NCBI RefSeq assembly: GCF_023715565.1
Contig: NZ_JAMBOJ010000030.1
Span: forward strand, 1-59,136
Direction: 5' to 3'
From: Cytobacillus firmus
GTDB taxonomy: Bacteria; Bacillota; Bacilli; Bacillales; Cytobacillaceae
DNA length: 59,136 nucleotides
Shown: in pieces, positions 56,620 to 59,136 of the stretch
Numbering within the stretch: position 1 is the stretch's first letter
Layout: each line of letters begins with the position of its first letter
Program-made: the position numbers and the translations under genes
The notes under the pieces: generated by a model
Database searches by the model: none
What the model was told of the DNA's origin: nothing
What the model saw: the letters and a program-made list of their open reading frames with translations, nothing else

Positions 56620-57218
56620 TATATTTGCTTCATTATTTTTTTGAAAACTTCATTCCTGTCAAAATCTTCTCCCATAGGAAACTTCTTAATAAATGTATTA
56701 TTTTCGTCAAGCAAATATACAAAAGTGCTATGAACATAGAAGCCATCGCCGGGATCACGATACTGAAATTGGAAAGTGTTTGCGAGCTCCTGAATCTCTG
56801 CCTGATCCGTTTTCAGTGTATCAGGATCTGCAGTTAGAAAAAGCCAATTCTCATCGTTTTCGATGTCAAACGTACTTCTGTATTTTTTAAGAACATCTGC
56901 GGTGTCCCGATAAGGATCGATCGTTACTGTAATGAATTGTACTTTGTCCCCAAATACGCCTTCATTAGTAAGATCACTTTTCAGGAGATTCATCCTTTGG
57001 GTAGTTGTCGGACATATATCCGGACAGTGCGTATAAATAAATTCAACAAGCTTCAGTTTTTTATCAGATTTGGAAAAGTCGTATACCTTCTCATCATCTG
57101 TTAAAAGTGTAATATGATCAGGGATCTTTGATGTCAAATCACGGATGATAAAAAATGAAATGCCGGCAGCAATGCCAAATAATACAATAATAGCGGAAAT
57201 CAAATATATTTTTTTCAT
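56619..57218 (-). CDS. Sco1/SenC/PrrC-family protein
   Basis: 199 residues: N-terminal membrane anchor (about 6-25), then a thioredoxin-like domain with the copper/thiol motif YTHCPDICPTT (CxxxC) near 70 and the later His of YVHSTFVYLLD near 160. Sco proteins deliver copper or reduce cysteines during CuA assembly of cytochrome c oxidase, outside the membrane. Similar to B. subtilis YpmQ/BsSco. ATG 57218 follows GGGAGGGGAAATA. Monocistronic. Confidence 0.92.
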   Translation of the reverse strand: MKKIYLISAIIVLFGIAAGISFFIIRDLTSKIPDHITLLTDDEKVYDFSKSDKKLKLVEFIYTHCPDICPTTTQRMNLLKSDLTNEGVFGDKVQFITVTIDPYRDTADVLKKYRSTFDIENDENWLFLTADPDTLKTDQAEIQELANTFQFQYRDPGDGFYVHSTFVYLLDENNTFIKKFPMGEDFDRNEVFKKIMKQI

Positions 57219-57310
57219 TATTTCCCCTCCCAATATAAGGATAAATAATATCCATCTAAAATCCTATGGATAATCTGTGAACTTATTCATAATAGGGGGA
57301 ATTTCAAATA

Positions 57311-57338
57311 AAAAAAGGAACCCCGAAAGGTTCCTTTT
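57311..57338 (-). terminator. dhaS terminator
   Basis: AAAAGGAACC/GGTTCCTTTT stem (57313-57322, 57329-57338) with T-run on the minus strand, 13 bp past the dhaS stop. Confidence 0.92.
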
Positions 57339-57351
57339 GATGATTCGGCTA

Positions 57352-58836
57352 TTATTTCATTGAGATCCATACACTCTTAACTTCTGTATAGTTATCAAGA
57401 GCATATGAGCCCATTTCACGGCCGATACCGGATTGCTTATAACCACCAAATGGAGAGGCAGCATCGAAAGTGTTGTAGCAGTTCACCCAAACTGTACCAG
57501 CACGAAGTTTATTGGCCACATAGTGTGCATTTGCCACATCACGAGTCCAAACTCCTGCAGCTAATCCATATTCGCTGTTATTGGCACGGTTAATTAATTC
57601 GTCAATGTCATCATAAGGCATTGCCGAAATAACCGGTCCGAAGATTTCTTCCTTCGCAATTGTCATTTCGTCATTAACATCTGCAAAGATAGTAGGGGAG
57701 ACGAAGTAACCTTGCTCCTGAGGCTTATCTCCTCCTGCTACAAGCTGAGCACCTTCGCTTAAGCCTTTTTCAATGTATCCAAGAACTCGGTTTTGCTGCT
57801 CAGCAGATACAAGCGGGCCAATTTCTGTGTCAGCATGAATTCCGGCACCCTGCTTGATTTTTTTAGCATGTGAAGCCATGTCAGCTACAACATTATCAAA
57901 CTGCTTCTTTTGAATGAAAACACGGGAGCCGGCACAGCACACCTGTCCCTGGTTGAACATAACACCGTTAAGAGCTCCAGGAATTGCCTTAGATAAATCA
58001 GCATCCGGCAAGATAATGTTCGGAGATTTGCCGCCAAGCTCTAGTGTAACCCTCTTCAGAGTTTTTGAAGCATTGGACATAATCCGTTTACCTACTTCAG
58101 TAGAACCAGTAAACGCAATTTTATCTACCAGCGGATGGTCAACAAGCGGCTGTCCAGCTGTTTCCCCAAAACCAGGAACAATATTTATAACCCCTGGAGG
58201 GAAGCCTGCCTGATCCATTAACTCAGCAAGATATAAAGCGGAAAGAGGTGTCTGCTCCGCTGGTTTAAGAACTACTGTACAGCCTGTTGCAAGGGCAGCA
58301 CCAAGCTTCCACATTGCCATTAGGAGAGGGAAGTTCCAAGGAATGATTTGCCCCACTACACCAACAGCTTCATGGCGGGTATAGTTGAAGAATGGCCCGC
58401 TGACAGGAATAGTCTGTCCGACAATCTTCGTAGACCAGCCCGCATAGTAGCGCATATGTTCAATTGCCAATGGGATATCGGCATTTGTTGTTTCACGGAT
58501 TGGCTTACCATTATCCAATGTCTCAAGCTGCGCTAATTCTTCACTGTTTTCTTCCATAAGATCAGCAAGCTTGTACATCAGGCGGCTGCGCTTGGAAGCG
58601 CTCATTTTAGACCATTTTCCTTCATCAAACGCCTTTCGGGCTGCTTTTACTGCCAAATCAATATCCTCTGCACCTGCTTCAAAAACAGAAGCCAGAACTT
58701 CTCCTGTCGCCGGGTTATACGTATCAAACGTTTTCTGTGATTTACTTTCTACAAATTCACCATTGATATATAATTTCTTCTTACCGCTTAAGAACTTTTC
58801 TACCTTTTCTTTTAAACCTGCCGTTAATTGACTCAT
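57352..58836 (-). CDS. dhaS: NAD-dependent aldehyde dehydrogenase DhaS
   Basis: 494 residues, close to B. subtilis DhaS over its length as I recall it ([21 protein letters not shown] and the ending NYTEVKSVW). It oxidises aldehydes to acids. NAD-binding [14 protein letters not shown] near 155, catalytic Glu in [10 protein letters not shown] near 265 and the catalytic Cys in [12 protein letters not shown] near 300. TGAGGAGGAATTAT precedes ATG 58836. A perfect cre site lies 64-77 bp upstream, so carbon-catabolite repression is likely. Confidence 0.95.
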   Translation of the reverse strand: MSQLTAGLKEKVEKFLSGKKKLYINGEFVESKSQKTFDTYNPATGEVLASVFEAGAEDIDLAVKAARKAFDEGKWSKMSASKRSRLMYKLADLMEENSEELAQLETLDNGKPIRETTNADIPLAIEHMRYYAGWSTKIVGQTIPVSGPFFNYTRHEAVGVVGQIIPWNFPLLMAMWKLGAALATGCTVVLKPAEQTPLSALYLAELMDQAGFPPGVINIVPGFGETAGQPLVDHPLVDKIAFTGSTEVGKRIMSNASKTLKRVTLELGGKSPNIILPDADLSKAIPGALNGVMFNQGQVCCAGSRVFIQKKQFDNVVADMASHAKKIKQGAGIHADTEIGPLVSAEQQNRVLGYIEKGLSEGAQLVAGGDKPQEQGYFVSPTIFADVNDEMTIAKEEIFGPVISAMPYDDIDELINRANNSEYGLAAGVWTRDVANAHYVANKLRAGTVWVNCYNTFDAASPFGGYKQSGIGREMGSYALDNYTEVKSVWISMK

Positions 58837-58899
58837 ATAATTCCTCCTCAAAATAGTAGTCTATGTATTTCATGGTGCAAAACATTAGAAGAATACCAT

Positions 58900-58913
58900 T
58901 GTTAACGCTTACA
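58900..58913 (-). promoter_or_regulatory. Perfect cre (CcpA) site upstream of dhaS
   Basis: On the minus strand TGTAAGCGTTAACA matches TGWAARCGYTWNCW at all 14 positions and is nearly palindromic. Confidence 0.8.
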
Positions 58914-59009
58914 TTATTACTTTAACATTAACAAAAATATAAAATCAACTCTGAATTAAAGTAATTTTCAGATAACATTCGACAATTCTCGCCTTATATC
59001 AAAAAAAAT

Positions 59010-59021
59010 GAGGCTGGGACA
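59010..59021 (+). repeat. GAGGCTGGGACA dispersed box (right copy)
   Basis: Same core as 201-216, in plus orientation, after an A-run. It is followed by a local palindrome (TGGGACAAATCCCA) and the hairpin at 59042-59084. Confidence 0.6.
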
Positions 59022-59041
59022 AATCCCACCTCTGAAATGAA

Positions 59042-59084
59042 AAAGCCGGTGACATTTTACGACGAGTAAAATGTCACCGGCTTT
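59042..59084. terminator. 19-bp perfect hairpin at right edge
   Basis: Arms 59042-59060 and 59066-59084 are perfectly complementary over 19 bp around GACGA (core GCCGGTGACAT). The right edge after dhaS's promoter region (58914-59136) contains no gene. The hairpin may terminate a gene beyond the window or belong to the GGCTGGGACA element. Confidence 0.75.
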
Positions 59085-59136
59085 GATTGTTTTTGAAAAA
59101 AATAAGGACCACTTCTGATACAATTAAGTTACCACA

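Overview
This 59 kb window is chromosomal DNA of a low-GC, spore-forming Bacillaceae (Bacillus sensu lato, perhaps Cytobacillus- or Neobacillus-like). The evidence is strong AGGAGG-type ribosome binding sites, frequent GTG/TTG starts, and many proteins recognisable as B. subtilis orthologues (YkpA, YkuS, YuzL, NrnB, YhcN/YlaJ, OdhAB, DhaS, MetI/MetC/YitJ). Unlike B. subtilis it has cobalamin-dependent MetH and a pyruvate formate-lyase system. I see no prophage, insertion sequence, CRISPR array, tRNA or rRNA. Most of it is ordinary core chromosome; the interest lies between and around the genes.

Layout. 0.2-8.5 kb: EamA transporter, secreted beta-propeller protein, FNR-box-controlled truncated haemoglobin, Zn-ribbon protein, aldo/keto reductase, several small unknowns, an AbrB-like regulator, DUF3889 protein and a HAD phosphatase. 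8.5-16.3 kb: minus-strand methionine operon metI-metC-yitJ-metH behind a SAM-I (S-box) riboswitch. 16.5-21.4 kb: odhA and odhB (TCA cycle), separated by an unusual 256-bp structured element. 21.5-27.4 kb: small proteins including an Sda-like one, VOC proteins, acyl-CoA ligase and a tandem GGCT protein. 27.4-31.5 kb: YhcN/YlaJ lipoprotein, a YidC2-type insertase preceded by a MifM-like arrest-peptide candidate, an LPG-synthase-type membrane protein and a DUF1906 protein. 31.8-34.1 kb: pncB-nadE NAD salvage. 35.3-35.9 kb: a 52-bp tandem array. 36.0-39.1 kb: pflB-pflA behind an FNR box. 39.4-40.5 kb: LysM-CAP protein and a cupredoxin. 40.6-47.8 kb: AraC regulator with a degenerate receiver domain, then hutU-hutI-hutG and a YjiH-type transporter (no hutH or hutP here). 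47.9-52.9 kb: nrnB, D,D-carboxypeptidase, ykuS, yuzL and ykpA. 53.1-59.1 kb: paired MaoC-type hydratases with a penicillin-acylase-family protein, an Sco protein and dhaS.

How parts work together. metI/metC make homocysteine from acetylhomoserine and cysteine; yitJ supplies methyl-THF and metH methylates homocysteine, all controlled by one SAM riboswitch. Two FNR boxes, 35 kb apart, sit at exactly the class-II activating position (about -41.5) for a haemoglobin and for pyruvate formate-lyase, suggesting a shared low-oxygen regulon. The best candidate for a less-described system is at 28.6-29.2 kb: a membrane-anchored ORF with a MifM-like arrest motif lies so that a stalled ribosome would open a hairpin hiding the yidC2 ribosome binding site. 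Unlike B. subtilis MifM as I recall it, this frame continues 233 nt into yidC.
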